DNA of 50,835 nucleotides from Bacillota bacterium (GCA_023410875.1 JAEYPH010000002.1:1-50835); one strand, 5' to 3'. Positions 6,767-14,739 are shown, counted from the stretch's first letter. Translations and numbers: made by a program. Notes: a model not told the origin generated them from the sequence alone.

Positions 6767-7616
6767 AACCCGCAGCCTTTCCAAGCGCTTCGGCACCACC
6801 CAAGCGCTGGAGGATGTAACGCTGCAGATACAGCCGGGAAAGATCGTAGGCCTGTTGGGCCGCAACGGCGCAGGCAAAACCACGCTGCTGAACATACTGG
6901 CCAACCGGCTGGCGCCCAGCGGCGGCCACGCGCTGCTCTTCGGCGAACCCTCCTGGGAGAACGCGGCGGTGCAGGCCCGCACGTATTATATGACCGAGAA
7001 ACGGGCGTATCCCGAAAACATGCGGCTGCGCGATGTGATGGCCTGGACCGGCCAATTCTATGAGGGGTATGACGGTGCCTATGCCGTGGCGCTGGCAGAA
7101 AAGTTCCGCCTGGACACCGCCAAGCGCATCAAGGGTCTGTCCACCGGCTACGGCTCCATCTTCAAGTTGATTCTGGCTCTGGCCAGCGGCGCGCAAGTGT
7201 TGCTGCTGGACGAGCCGGTGTTGGGGATGGACGCGAACCACCGGGCGCTCTTCTACCGGGAGCTCATAGAGCGCATGGCCAGCTATCCGGCCACCTGCGT
7301 GCTGAGCACTCACCTGATCGACGAGGTGGCTGACGTCATAGAGGACGCCGTCATCATCCACCAGGGCCGCGTGATGGCCCACGAAAGCGTGGACACTCTG
7401 CGGGCCGGGGCATATATGGTGACCGGCGGCGCACAGGCGGTGGAGCGGTTCCTGCAGGGCCGGCGTGTGCTGGATGTGCAGGCGCTGGGCGGCTTGCGCA
7501 CCGCCGCCGTGGGTGCGCCGCCCGATGACGAGGCCCGCCGGCAGGCCCGGGAATTGGGCTTGGAGATATCGCCGGTGTCGCTGCAAAGCCTGTTTGTGTC
7601 TATGACCGGCCAGTGA
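6753..7616 (+). CDS. ABC transporter ATP-binding protein
   Basis: A 287-residue nucleotide-binding subunit. Walker A is GRNGAGKTT, the signature is a divergent LSTGYGSIFK in place of LSGGQ, Walker B is LLLDEPVLGMD, and a switch histidine is in LSTHLID. The C-terminal 70 residues extend past the core domain. The divergent signature is common in YtrB-like proteins. The ATG at 6753 has GAGAGGAG at good distance and overlaps the regulator gene. It should energise the permease encoded next, with an unknown substrate (export or envelope defence is typical). Confidence 0.9.
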   Translation: MNAIETRSLSKRFGTTQALEDVTLQIQPGKIVGLLGRNGAGKTTLLNILANRLAPSGGHALLFGEPSWENAAVQARTYYMTEKRAYPENMRLRDVMAWTGQFYEGYDGAYAVALAEKFRLDTAKRIKGLSTGYGSIFKLILALASGAQVLLLDEPVLGMDANHRALFYRELIERMASYPATCVLSTHLIDEVADVIEDAVIIHQGRVMAHESVDTLRAGAYMVTGGAQAVERFLQGRRVLDVQALGGLRTAAVGAPPDDEARRQARELGLEISPVSLQSLFVSMTGQ

Positions 7617-7630
7617 GGGAGGGGATTGCA

Positions 7631-8353
7631 ATGAAACGAATATTTGCGTTGTATCGCTACATGCTCTGGGAGACGGTGAAACCCGTCGTTGCGTTCTATG
7701 GTATTTTCATTGCCGTGCTGGCGGCAGCTGTGCTGCTGTTTCTGCGGTTCGGCAGTTCCGCCGGCGAGTTCAACGGGTTGGAGATTTCCTCGACGATCTT
7801 CCTGTTCGTCATGGGGCTCAACAGCTTCAAATCCAGCTTCATCTTTGCCTCGGCCAACGGCTTCACCCGCGGGCACTATTACCTCTCGGCGGTGCTCTCG
7901 TTGCTGACGGTCGCCACGGCCATGTCGGTTATCGATGCGGTGTTGGGCGGCGTGGCGTCGAGTGTACGCCCGAACCTTCTTTCCGGCTGGGGCCAGTTGT
8001 ATCCGGCGAACAGCCGGGCGGACCTGTGGCTGTGGCACTGGGCCATGAACCTGCTGGCGGTCGGTGTCGGTCTGCTCATCACGCTGGCCTTCTATCGTGT
8101 GAACAAGGTTGGCAAGGTGCTGCTGGGGCTCACGCCGGTTTGGCTGAGCCTGTGGCTCTCCGGGCTGAACAGCCTGTTGGGAGAACAGCGCCTGACCAAC
8201 TGGCTCAGCCATGCGTTCCTGACCCTCATGGGCATGGGAGAGCAGCCCAACGCCCTCATCGGCGCGCTGAGCATGGCGGTGGGGGGGCTGGCACTGCTGG
8301 CGTTGTGCCGCCTGATGATGAGCCGCGTACCGGTCAAAGAACAAGAGCGGTAA
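7631..8353 (+). CDS. ABC transporter permease, partner of 6753-7616
   Basis: A 240-residue integral membrane protein with about six hydrophobic segments, including one near residues 18-40 (VVAFYGIFIAVLAAAVLLFL) and others near 55-75, 90-115, 140-165, 170-190 and 210-235. It shows no conserved catalytic residues, as expected for ABC-2-type permeases. GGGAGGGG lies seven bases before the ATG, which follows the ATPase stop by 14 bases. A terminator closes the operon at 8364. Confidence 0.8.
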   Translation: MKRIFALYRYMLWETVKPVVAFYGIFIAVLAAAVLLFLRFGSSAGEFNGLEISSTIFLFVMGLNSFKSSFIFASANGFTRGHYYLSAVLSLLTVATAMSVIDAVLGGVASSVRPNLLSGWGQLYPANSRADLWLWHWAMNLLAVGVGLLITLAFYRVNKVGKVLLGLTPVWLSLWLSGLNSLLGEQRLTNWLSHAFLTLMGMGEQPNALIGALSMAVGGLALLALCRLMMSRVPVKEQER

Positions 8354-8363
8354 CGAGAAAATA

Positions 8364-8393
8364 AAGGCCCGCCGCAAAATTGCGACGGGCCTT
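8364..8393 (+). terminator. Terminator between the ABC operon and the ECF operon
   Basis: AAGGCCCGCCGC and GCGACGGGCCTT pair with one mismatch around an AT-rich loop. It lies between convergent operons and could stop transcription from both sides. Confidence 0.7.
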
Positions 8394-8401
8394 CATCGTA
8401 T

Positions 8402-8659
8402 CTAGTGGGTGGAGGCTGCCTGGGTTATGGGAGCCAAAGCTTTTAGATCCCGCAGCCTTACCTTGTAGCGGCGGCTTAAGTCCCAGGCGGCGTCCTCGGG
8501 TACGCCGGCGGCGTGCAGCTCCCGCAGGAAGCGCCGCCGGGCCGCCGCCGCGCGGATGGACCACGCTAGCAGCCAGAAGGGCGCGGCCAGCAGCACGCCG
8601 GCAATCTTGAGGAAGCCTGTGGCGGCCTGAAGCTTCCTGCGCAGCGTTGTTTTTTTCAT
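8402..8659 (-). CDS. Small membrane protein at the end of the ECF operon
   Basis: An 85-residue protein with a basic N-terminus (MKKTTLRRK), one hydrophobic segment (about residues 15-33) and a basic cytoplasmic tail. The tail motif AAGVPEDAAWDLSRRYKVRL resembles ASGIPQDVALKLTANYMFSF in the adjacent gene, so the two products share a small C-terminal module of unknown role. An in-frame GTG at 8668 is an alternative start. The gene is last in an operon with the ECF sigma factor and its anti-sigma factor, so a role in that stress response is inferred. Confidence 0.65.
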   Translation of the reverse strand: MKKTTLRRKLQAATGFLKIAGVLLAAPFWLLAWSIRAAAARRRFLRELHAAGVPEDAAWDLSRRYKVRLRDLKALAPITQAASTH

Positions 8660-8670
8660 GGCCGCCACCG

Positions 8671-8961
8671 TCAGTCTTTTTCGTTGTTGTGGACGTTCAG
8701 GTTTGCCAGGTCTTTGAAGCTGAACATATAGTTGGCGGTCAGCTTGAGCGCCACATCCTGGGGGATGCCGCTGGCGACCAGCTCCTTGAAGAACGCGCCC
8801 ACGGCCTTGCCATAGTTGGCGCCGTTCTCCGGGTTGTAATAGCTGCGCTGCAGCCCGTCGATGAGCTTGGGGATTTTCGTGGACACCTCGTCCAGCAGCC
8901 GGCCGATGTCCTCCACGGGGATGCTTTCGTGATTCTTCTTTTTTTCGCTGTTAAATTCCAT
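8671..8961 (-). CDS. Small acidic protein of the ECF operon
   Basis: A 96-residue soluble, charged protein. Residues about 15-60 look helical, and the C-terminal motif GIPQDVALKLTANYMFSFKD matches the tail of the downstream membrane protein. The ATG at 8961 is chosen because AGAAAGG lies nine bases upstream; an earlier ATG at 8970 directly abuts that site. It lies 34 bases after the anti-sigma gene. Function unknown; it may be a soluble partner of the neighbouring membrane protein. Confidence 0.65.
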   Translation of the reverse strand: MEFNSEKKKNHESIPVEDIGRLLDEVSTKIPKLIDGLQRSYYNPENGANYGKAVGAFFKELVASGIPQDVALKLTANYMFSFKDLANLNVHNNEKD

Positions 8962-8995
8962 GGTGTTCATCCTTTCTCTTGGTTGGTCCATGTCG

Positions 8996-9313
8996 TCAGG
9001 GGTTCTGTGCCAATGCCAGCGCCAGCCGCACCGCCGAGCCGGTCATGCGCAGCGCGCCGCCCACGGTCTGCAGGGTTTCCCACAGCGTTGGCTGCGCCCG
9101 CAGGCCCAGGCGGTCCGCCACGTCCTCAAAGACGCTTTCGGGCAGCGGGTGGGCTTCCTGGCGCACGGCCTGCGCCAGGCTGGCCCAGAAGGCCAGCTCC
9201 TGCCGGCAGTCGGCACAGGCAGCCAGGTGGGCCAGCGCCCGCTGCTCGGTCTCGCGGTCCAGTTTGCCCTGCAGCAGCTCGGGGAGCAGCTCTTGCGTCG
9301 TTTGGCAATCCAT
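8996..9313 (-). CDS. Anti-sigma factor with zinc-finger (zf-HC2) domain
   Basis: A 105-residue protein. H29, C33 and C36 (AHLAACADC), with C3, form the HxxxCxxC zinc motif of the ZAS anti-sigma domain, which binds and holds an ECF sigma factor. The C-terminal part (about 85-103) is only mildly hydrophobic, so a membrane anchor is uncertain; it may be a soluble redox- or metal-responsive type. The gene begins one base after the sigma stop codon, the usual translationally coupled arrangement. Confidence 0.85.
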   Translation of the reverse strand: MDCQTTQELLPELLQGKLDRETEQRALAHLAACADCRQELAFWASLAQAVRQEAHPLPESVFEDVADRLGLRAQPTLWETLQTVGGALRMTGSAVRLALALAQNP

Positions 9314-9314
9314 G

Positions 9315-9839
9315 TCAATCCACCTCCTGTGCCATGTGCGCCGCCAGCCTGCGGCGGATGTGGTGCATACGGGATTTCACCGTGCCTTCGGGGATGCCCA
9401 GGATCTGCGCAGCCTCGGCATAGGCCAAGCCCTGGTGGAACACCAGATGCAGCAGTTCCCGGTCCTCGCCGTCCAGCGCGCCCACGGCGGCGCGCAGCGT
9501 CAGGCGCTCGGCCTGGCCCGCCAGAGTGTCCTCGCCGCGGTCGAGGCCCTCCAGCGGCGCCGCCCGGTGGCGCTCCCGGGCGCGCACGGCGTCGGCCAGC
9601 TTGTGCCGGGCGATGCCGATGAGCCAGGTCAGCTTCCGGGCATCGCCCCGATAGCTGGCTGCGCCGTTCCACGCCGCAAGGAAGGTGTCCTGCAAGGCGT
9701 CGGCGGCGGTGGCCTCGTCCAGCCCCCGGCTGCGCAGATAGGCATAGACGCCGCTGGCGCAGTCGTTGTAGAGCGTTTCGAAGGCGGCCCGGTCGCGGTC
9801 TGCGATTCGGTTTAGGATGTCCGCATCCCGCTGCGCCAT
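9315..9839 (-). CDS. ECF-type RNA polymerase sigma factor
   Basis: A 174-residue sigma-70 family protein of the extracytoplasmic function group. Region 2 (about 10-80) includes ALQDTFLAAWNGAASYRG and LTWLIGIARHKLAD; region 4 (about 112-165) includes EAAQILGIPEGTVKSRMHHI, a typical helix-turn-helix. There is no region 1 or 3. GGAGG precedes the ATG. It heads a four-gene operon with its anti-sigma factor and two small proteins, and is divergent from purE. Confidence 0.93.
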   Translation of the reverse strand: MAQRDADILNRIADRDRAAFETLYNDCASGVYAYLRSRGLDEATAADALQDTFLAAWNGAASYRGDARKLTWLIGIARHKLADAVRARERHRAAPLEGLDRGEDTLAGQAERLTLRAAVGALDGEDRELLHLVFHQGLAYAEAAQILGIPEGTVKSRMHHIRRRLAAHMAQEVD

Positions 9840-9864
9840 GGCTCGCCTCCTTCCTGCGCTGATT

Positions 9865-9890
9865 GGTCGTTGTGAAGAGCCAGAAGGTTC
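9865..9890 (-). promoter_or_regulatory. Candidate autoregulated ECF promoter
   Basis: Read on the minus strand, GAACC (9890-9886) and ACGACC (9870-9865) are separated by 15 bases, resembling a GAAC...CG(T/A)C ECF promoter, 25 bases before the sigma gene. Weak evidence; it fits the usual autoregulation of such operons. Confidence 0.35.
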
Positions 9891-9956
9891 AAACTAAAAA
9901 GCTGAATATTTACATTTCCATTGTAGCATATTTTTGTCCCTATGGAGAATGGTGAT

Positions 9957-10032
9957 AATGTTCGTGTTTTCGCCGTGCTAATTGTAAGGATAGACCAGGG
10001 AGGCCTTACATACCGAGAAAAATACGAACATT
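9957..10032. promoter_or_regulatory. Inverted PurBox pair between ECF operon and purE
   Basis: AATGTTCGT (9957-9965) and ACGAACATT (10024-10032) are a perfect inverted pair. Each fits the CGAAC core of the Bacillus PurR box (11-12 of 13 consensus positions). They are 58 bases apart, wider than the usual 16-17. The flanks TTTT/AAAA extend the dyad to about 14 bp, and an inner GTAAGG/CCTTAC hairpin lies between. It sits upstream of the purE promoter. Confidence 0.65.
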
Positions 10033-10069
10033 ATTTTATGCACGCCATGTTAAAGTTCTTATAAACATC

Positions 10070-10098
10070 TTGTCCGGCGTGTTTTGTTCTGCTATGAT
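10070..10098 (+). promoter_or_regulatory. Promoter of the pur operon
   Basis: TTGTCC (10070-10075), a 17-base spacer and TATGAT (10093-10098) form a SigA-type promoter 41 bases before the purE ATG and 37 bases beyond the nearer PurBox. Confidence 0.65.
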
Positions 10099-10138
10099 GC
10101 AACCATCTTATTTTTCGTTTTCTACAAAGGAGGGCATC

Positions 10139-10630
10139 ATGCCAAAGGTGGCAATCATCATGGGCAGCGCTTCGGACCTGCCGGTGCTCCAGCCCGCGCT
10201 GGAGCGTCTGGCCCATTTTGGTATAGAGACCACGCCGCGGGTTCTCAGTGCCCACCGCACGCCCGATGCCGCCGCCGTGTTCGCACGCACTTCTTCGCAG
10301 GAAGGGTTTGATTGCATCATCGCCGCGGCCGGCAAGGCCGCCCATTTGCCCGGCGTGCTGGCGGCCTTCACGACGCTGCCCGTCATCGGCGTGCCCATCA
10401 AGAGCAGCTTTATGGACGGTATGGATTCGCTGCTGTCCATCGTGCAGATGCCTGCCGGTGTGCCCGTGGCCACCGTGGGTGTGGACGCCGCGGAAAACGC
10501 GGCCATTCTCGCCGCACAGATACTGGCATTGAAATACCCGGAGCTGTCCGCCAAACTGACAGCCTTCAAGGATGAGCTGGCCCGCAAGGTGGCCGACAGC
10601 GACGAAAAATTGCAGAGGGGAGCCCACTAA
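10139..10630 (+). CDS. purE: N5-carboxyaminoimidazole ribonucleotide mutase
   Basis: Class I PurE, 163 residues, the usual length. It moves the carboxylate of N5-CAIR to give CAIR in purine synthesis. Visible motifs are IIMGSASDLPVLQPA (substrate phosphate site), SAHRTPD with the catalytic histidine, and AAGKAAHLPGV. AAAGGAGGG precedes the ATG. First gene of purE-C-F; its TAA overlaps the ATG of purC by one base. A class I mutase implies PurK supplies N5-CAIR, and purK is not in this window. Confidence 0.96.
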   Translation: MPKVAIIMGSASDLPVLQPALERLAHFGIETTPRVLSAHRTPDAAAVFARTSSQEGFDCIIAAAGKAAHLPGVLAAFTTLPVIGVPIKSSFMDGMDSLLSIVQMPAGVPVATVGVDAAENAAILAAQILALKYPELSAKLTAFKDELARKVADSDEKLQRGAH

Positions 10631-11343
10631 TGGAACGCAGAGAACAGCTCTACGAGGGCAAAGCCAAGAAAGTATTCGCCACCGACAACCCCGATCTGGT
10701 CATCGTCAGCTACAAGGACGACGCCACGGCCTTCAACGGCCTCAAGCGCGGTACCATCGTGGGCAAGGGCATCGTGAACAATACCATGAGCAACCACATT
10801 TTCAAGATGCTGGAAGGCCATGGCATCCCGACCCATCTGGTGGAACAGCTCTCAGAGCGTGACACCGTGGTCAAGCGCGTGCACATCGTGCCTGTGGAAG
10901 TCATCGTGCGCAACATCGCTGCCGGGTCTTTAAGCAAGCGCCTGGGGCTGGAAGAGGGCGCCAAGCTCAAGACCACTGTGCTGGAATACAGCTACAAGAA
11001 TGACGAGTTGGGCGACCCGATGATCAACGACTACCACATCGCCGCCATGGGCCTGGCCACGCCTGAGGAAATGGCGAAGATTGCCGAGCTTTCCTTCCGC
11101 GTCAACGACATTCTGAGCGCCTATCTCAAGGACCTGAACATCGAGCTCATCGATTTCAAGCTGGAATTCGGCCGCTTCCACGGCGACATCGTGCTGGCCG
11201 ACGAGATTTCCCCGGACACCTGCCGCTTCTGGGACAGCCGCACCGGCCAGAAGCTGGACAAGGACCGCTTCCGCCGAGACCTGGGCGACGTGGAAGAGGC
11301 GTATCAGGAAGTGCTGCACCGCCTGATGGGGGCCCAGGGATGA
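10630..11343 (+). CDS. purC: SAICAR synthetase
   Basis: Phosphoribosylaminoimidazole-succinocarboxamide synthase, 237 residues, full length. It condenses CAIR with aspartate using ATP. Motifs: YEGKAKKVF at the N-terminus, KRGTIVGKGIVNN, RNIAAGSLSKRLG, IDFKLEFGR and DEISPDTCRFWD. It starts inside the purE stop (TAATG) and ends overlapping purF by four bases (ATGA), so translation is coupled. Confidence 0.97.
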   Translation: MERREQLYEGKAKKVFATDNPDLVIVSYKDDATAFNGLKRGTIVGKGIVNNTMSNHIFKMLEGHGIPTHLVEQLSERDTVVKRVHIVPVEVIVRNIAAGSLSKRLGLEEGAKLKTTVLEYSYKNDELGDPMINDYHIAAMGLATPEEMAKIAELSFRVNDILSAYLKDLNIELIDFKLEFGRFHGDIVLADEISPDTCRFWDSRTGQKLDKDRFRRDLGDVEEAYQEVLHRLMGAQG

Positions 11344-12782
11344 AAGCCCTGTGCCCTTACATGAGGTTGAAACCCTGGTATGACGTGATGCCCGAGGAAT
11401 GCGGCATCGTGGGTGTGTATGACGACACCGCCGCGGACACCGCCGGCACGCTGTATTACAGCCTGTATGCGCTGCAGCACCGGGGGCAGGAGAGCGCCGG
11501 CATCGCGATCTCCGACGGCCATGAGCTGCGCCATTTTAAGGGCATGGGCCTGGTCAACGAGGTGTTCGGCGACGCCGAGACCATGGAAAGGCTGGGCGAA
11601 GGTCCCATCGGCGTAGGCCATGTGCGATATTCCACCAGCGGCGCCAGCGAGCTCGTGAATTCCCAACCGCTTGTCGTGCGCTACAGCGAGGGCACCATCG
11701 CCCTGGCCCACAACGGCAACCTCGTGAACGCCGAGGGCTTGCGCTCCGAGTTGGAGCGCCAGGGCAGCATCTTCCAGACCACGCTGGATACCGAAGTCAT
11801 CGCCTCGCTGGTGGCCCGCAAGGGCGGAGACCTCGTGGAGGCCATCAAGGACACCATGCGCCGCATACAGGGCTCCTACGCGCTGGTCGTGATGACCCGC
11901 GACCGCCTGATTGCCGTGCGCGATCCTTACGGCATCCGCCCGCTGTCGCTGGGCCGCCGGGGCAATTCCTACATTGTGGCCAGCGAGACCTGTGCTTTCG
12001 ATGCCGTGGGCGCGGAGTTCATCCGCGATGTGCGCCCCGGGGAGATGGTGGTCATCGACCGCGACGGCCTGCGTTCCATCCACACCGAGACGCCGCTGGA
12101 GAGCAAGCTGTGCATTTTTGAGTTCGTTTATTTCGCCCGCACCGACAGCGTCATCGATGGAATCAGCGTGTATCAGGCCCGGGAGAACGCCGGCCGCCTG
12201 CTGGCCCGCCGCTTCCCGGTGGAGGCCGATCTTGTGAGCGGCGTGCCGGATTCCGCCATCACGTCGGCCATCGGCTTTGCCAAGGAGGCGGGCATCCCCT
12301 TTGGCGAGAGCCTGGCCAAGAACCGCTACGTGGGTCGCACGTTCATACAGCCCAGCCAGACCCGCCGCGAAGAGGGTGTCAAGATCAAGCTGAACGCGCT
12401 GCGCCGCAACGTGCAGGGTAAGCGTGTGGTGCTGCTGGACGATTCCATCGTGCGCGGCACGACCAGCCGCAAGATCGTGGAGATGCTGCGCATGGCCGGC
12501 GCCCGCGAGGTGCACATGCGCATTTCCTCGCCGCCAGTCAAGTTCCCGTGCTATTTCGGCATCGATACGCCCAGCGCCAGCCAGTTGATCGGCGCCAGCC
12601 ACACGACCGAGGAGATTCGCCGCATCATCGGCGCCGACAGTCTGGAGTTCATGCCCATGGGCGATCTGCTCAAGACCGTGGAGGGCTCCGGCTGCGGCTT
12701 CTGTCGCGGCTGCTTTGATGGCAACTACCCGATGCCGGTGCCCGAGTCTGCGACGGCGGAGTCCTGCGTCGCGGCGAAGTAG
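11340..12782 (+). CDS. purF: Amidophosphoribosyltransferase
   Basis: Glutamine PRPP amidotransferase, 480 residues, first committed step of purine synthesis. A 20-residue propeptide precedes the expected nucleophile C21 (PEECGIVGVYDD), which would be exposed by cleavage as in the Bacillus enzyme. The glutaminase domain occupies about 21-255 and the PRPP domain 256-470, with VVLLDDSIVRGTTS as the PRPP loop. Four cysteines in LCIFEF, KFPCYFG and GCGFCRGCFDG match the Bacillus 4Fe-4S ligands, suggesting an oxygen-sensitive enzyme. purL does not follow, unlike Bacillus; a repeat-filled gap separates it from purM. Confidence 0.96.
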   Translation: MKALCPYMRLKPWYDVMPEECGIVGVYDDTAADTAGTLYYSLYALQHRGQESAGIAISDGHELRHFKGMGLVNEVFGDAETMERLGEGPIGVGHVRYSTSGASELVNSQPLVVRYSEGTIALAHNGNLVNAEGLRSELERQGSIFQTTLDTEVIASLVARKGGDLVEAIKDTMRRIQGSYALVVMTRDRLIAVRDPYGIRPLSLGRRGNSYIVASETCAFDAVGAEFIRDVRPGEMVVIDRDGLRSIHTETPLESKLCIFEFVYFARTDSVIDGISVYQARENAGRLLARRFPVEADLVSGVPDSAITSAIGFAKEAGIPFGESLAKNRYVGRTFIQPSQTRREEGVKIKLNALRRNVQGKRVVLLDDSIVRGTTSRKIVEMLRMAGAREVHMRISSPPVKFPCYFGIDTPSASQLIGASHTTEEIRRIIGADSLEFMPMGDLLKTVEGSGCGFCRGCFDGNYPMPVPESATAESCVAAK

Positions 12783-12783
12783 A

Positions 12784-12835
12784 GAACCCCCACCGGCCCA
12801 AGGGCCGGAGCCCCCTTGCTAAGGGGGCTAAGAAC
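12784..12835. repeat. Repeat C copy 2 (palindromic)
   Basis: CCGGCCC/GGGCCGG (12793-12808) followed by AGCCCCCTT/AAGGGGGCT (12809-12829). It is the reverse complement of the unit at 1880-1932 and begins two bases after the purF stop. Confidence 0.65.
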
Positions 12836-12875
12836 ACCGGTCGCAACGCTACAGGGTTGTTATAGTTCATCAAAT

Positions 12876-12989
12876 GGGGGGCCGAAGGTTTCCAAAGGGC
12901 GATCGGAAAGCCCTTTGGTCCCGCAAGGCAATCAGCTTGCTGATTGCCGGCCGGTCCGCAGACCGATGCGCGCCCGGTGGCGCGAAATC
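12876..12989 (+). repeat. Repeat B copy 3, enlarged by two extra hairpins
   Basis: The left part (GGCCGAAGGTTTCC, then CCAAAGGGC/GCCCTTTGG) and right part (GCGCC/GGCGC then GAAAT) match other repeat B copies. Between them about 48 extra bases carry two further perfect hairpins: GGCAATCAG/CTGATTGCC and CGGTC/GACCG. Lies in the purF-purM gap. Confidence 0.7.
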
Positions 12990-13008
12990 TTCCAAGGCAT
13001 TCTCTCTT

Positions 13009-13056
13009 ACCTCCCTTGAAAAGGGAGGTGTCAGGCCAAGGGCCTGACGGAGGGTT
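13009..13056. repeat. Repeat D copy 2 (palindromic)
   Basis: CCTCCCTT/AAGGGAGG (13010-13028) followed by TCAGGCC/GGCCTGA (13031-13047) and GGAGGGTTCTC. Relative of the unit at 1982-2023. It ends 44 bases before purM. Together with repeats C2 and B3 it fills almost the whole 317-base purF-purM gap. Confidence 0.65.
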
Positions 13057-13099
13057 CTCTCTGCCGGATTGATACTACAATATGTGTGAGGTTATATCT

Positions 13100-14125
13100 A
13101 TGGATTACAAACAGGCGGGCGTGAACGTGGAGGCCGGCTACGAGGCCGTCCACCGCTACAAGCCCCACATCGCCCGTACGCTGACCGAAGGCGTCGTAGG
13201 CGGTGTGGGCTCCTTCGGCGGGTTCTTCTCGCTCAAGGCCTTTGCTGGCATGGAGGAGCCCGTGCTGGTAAGCGGCACCGACGGCGTGGGCACCAAGCTC
13301 AAGATTGCCTTTGCCACAGGCCGGCACAACACCGTGGGCATCGACGCCGTGGCCATGTGCGTTAACGACATCGTGTGCCAGGGCGCCAAGCCCCTGTTCT
13401 TCCTGGATTATCTGGCCACCGGCAAGCTGGACCCGGCGCGAGCCGCCGAAGTGATCGCCGGCGTGGCCGAGGGCTGCGTGCAGAGCGGCTGCGCTCTGGT
13501 GGGCGGCGAGACCGCCGAAATGCCCGGCTTCTACCCCGACGGCGAATATGACCTGGCGGGCTTCTCTGTGGGCATCGTGGACCGTAAGAAATCCATCACC
13601 GGTGCGGGTATCCGCCCCGGCGACGCCCTGGTCGGCATTGCCAGCTCCGGCGTGCACAGCAACGGCTTCTCGCTGACCCGCAAGCTGCTGGGCGACTCGC
13701 CGGAAGCCATGGCCCGCTTTGAGCCGGCTTTTGGCCGCACCGTGGGCGAGGAGCTGCTGGCGCCTACGCGCATCTATGTCAAGACCATCTTCTCGCTGCT
13801 GGAGCGCTTCGAGCTCAAGGGCATCGCACACATCACCGGCGGCGGGTTTATAGAGAACATACCGCGCATCCTGCCCCAGGGCACCCAGGCCGTCATACAG
13901 GGCGGCAGCTGGCCGGTGCCTGCTGTGTTCAGCCATCTGCAGGCGCTGGGCGGCATAGCCGACCAGGCCATGTACAACACCTACAACATGGGCATTGGCA
14001 TGGTGCTGGCCGTGGACGCGGGCCAGGCCCAGGCCGTGGCCGACGCCTGCACGGCGCTGGGAGACCCGGCCTGGGTCATCGGCTCTTGCGAGCAGGGCAC
14101 AGAGGGCATCCGGCTGTGCCTGTAA
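13100..14125 (+). CDS. purM: AIR synthetase
   Basis: Phosphoribosylformylglycinamidine cyclo-ligase, 341 residues, full length; ATP-dependent ring closure of FGAM to AIR. Motifs: SGTDGVGTKLKIA, GIDAVAMCVNDIVCQGA (metal and ATP binding), GGETAEMPGFY and HITGGGFIENIPR. The ATG at 13100 is preferred because GAGG lies nine bases upstream; an earlier in-frame ATG at 13082 has no such site. The 3' end overlaps purN by ten bases. Confidence 0.96.
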   Translation: MDYKQAGVNVEAGYEAVHRYKPHIARTLTEGVVGGVGSFGGFFSLKAFAGMEEPVLVSGTDGVGTKLKIAFATGRHNTVGIDAVAMCVNDIVCQGAKPLFFLDYLATGKLDPARAAEVIAGVAEGCVQSGCALVGGETAEMPGFYPDGEYDLAGFSVGIVDRKKSITGAGIRPGDALVGIASSGVHSNGFSLTRKLLGDSPEAMARFEPAFGRTVGEELLAPTRIYVKTIFSLLERFELKGIAHITGGGFIENIPRILPQGTQAVIQGGSWPVPAVFSHLQALGGIADQAMYNTYNMGIGMVLAVDAGQAQAVADACTALGDPAWVIGSCEQGTEGIRLCL

Positions 14126-14739
14126 CGCGCATCGCCGTGCTGGCCAGCGGCGGCGGCACCAACTTCCAGGCCGTCATCGACGCCGTGACCGCCGGCCGCA
14201 TTGCCGGAGAAATCGTCTGCCTGATCTACAACCGCAAAGCCGCCTACGCCGCCGAGCGCGCCCGCGCCGCGGGCATCCCGGCGGTCTACATCAACCGCAT
14301 CGCGTGCGGTGGCGTCGAAGCCTTCCAGCAGCAGGTGCATGAGGAGTTGGTTCGTTGCGGCGCCGATGTCGTCGTACTGGCCGGCTGGCTGGAGATTCTG
14401 GGCGCTGACACCGTGCGCCGATTCCATGGTAAAATGATCAACACCCATCCGGCGCTGCTGCCGGCCTTCGGCGGCCGGGGCATGTACGGCCACCATGTGC
14501 ACGAGGCCGTGCTGGCCGCCGGCTGCAAGGTATCCGGCTGCACCGTGCACTTTGTGGAAGAGGGCGTGGACACCGGCGCCATCATCGCCCAGTACGCGGT
14601 GGAGGTGCAGCCCGGCGACACGGCGGATACGCTGGCCGCGCGCATCCTGCCCCACGAGCACCGGCTGCTGGCCCAGGCCGTAGAGGATCTCTGCGCAGAG
14701 CGATTACGCCTGCAAGATGGTCGGGCCATCGTTGACTGA
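14116..14739 (+). CDS. purN: Glycinamide ribonucleotide transformylase
   Basis: Folate-dependent GART, 207 residues, full length. It transfers a formyl group from 10-formyl-THF to GAR. Motifs: RIAVLASGGGTNFQAVIDA (phosphate loop), INTHPALLPAFGG with the catalytic Asn and His, and the downstream GCTVHFVEEGVDTGAII. The start is taken as GTG inside purM, with AGGG upstream; no ATG fits. It is translationally coupled to purM. Confidence 0.94.
   Translation: MPVTRIAVLASGGGTNFQAVIDAVTAGRIAGEIVCLIYNRKAAYAAERARAAGIPAVYINRIACGGVEAFQQQVHEELVRCGADVVVLAGWLEILGADTVRRFHGKMINTHPALLPAFGGRGMYGHHVHEAVLAAGCKVSGCTVHFVEEGVDTGAIIAQYAVEVQPGDTADTLAARILPHEHRLLAQAVEDLCAERLRLQDGRAIVD

Noticed and set aside
6245..8393. 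The similar hairpins at 6251 and 8364 as members of a repeat family
   Set aside because: Both are simple terminators (CCCGCCGCAAAAT core) ending operons; the similarity is what GC-rich terminators in one genome would show.
9957..10138. Purine, ZTP (pfl) or PRPP riboswitch upstream of purE
   Set aside because: The conserved bases of these aptamers were not found, and the paired region lies upstream of the visible promoter, so PurR boxes explain it better.
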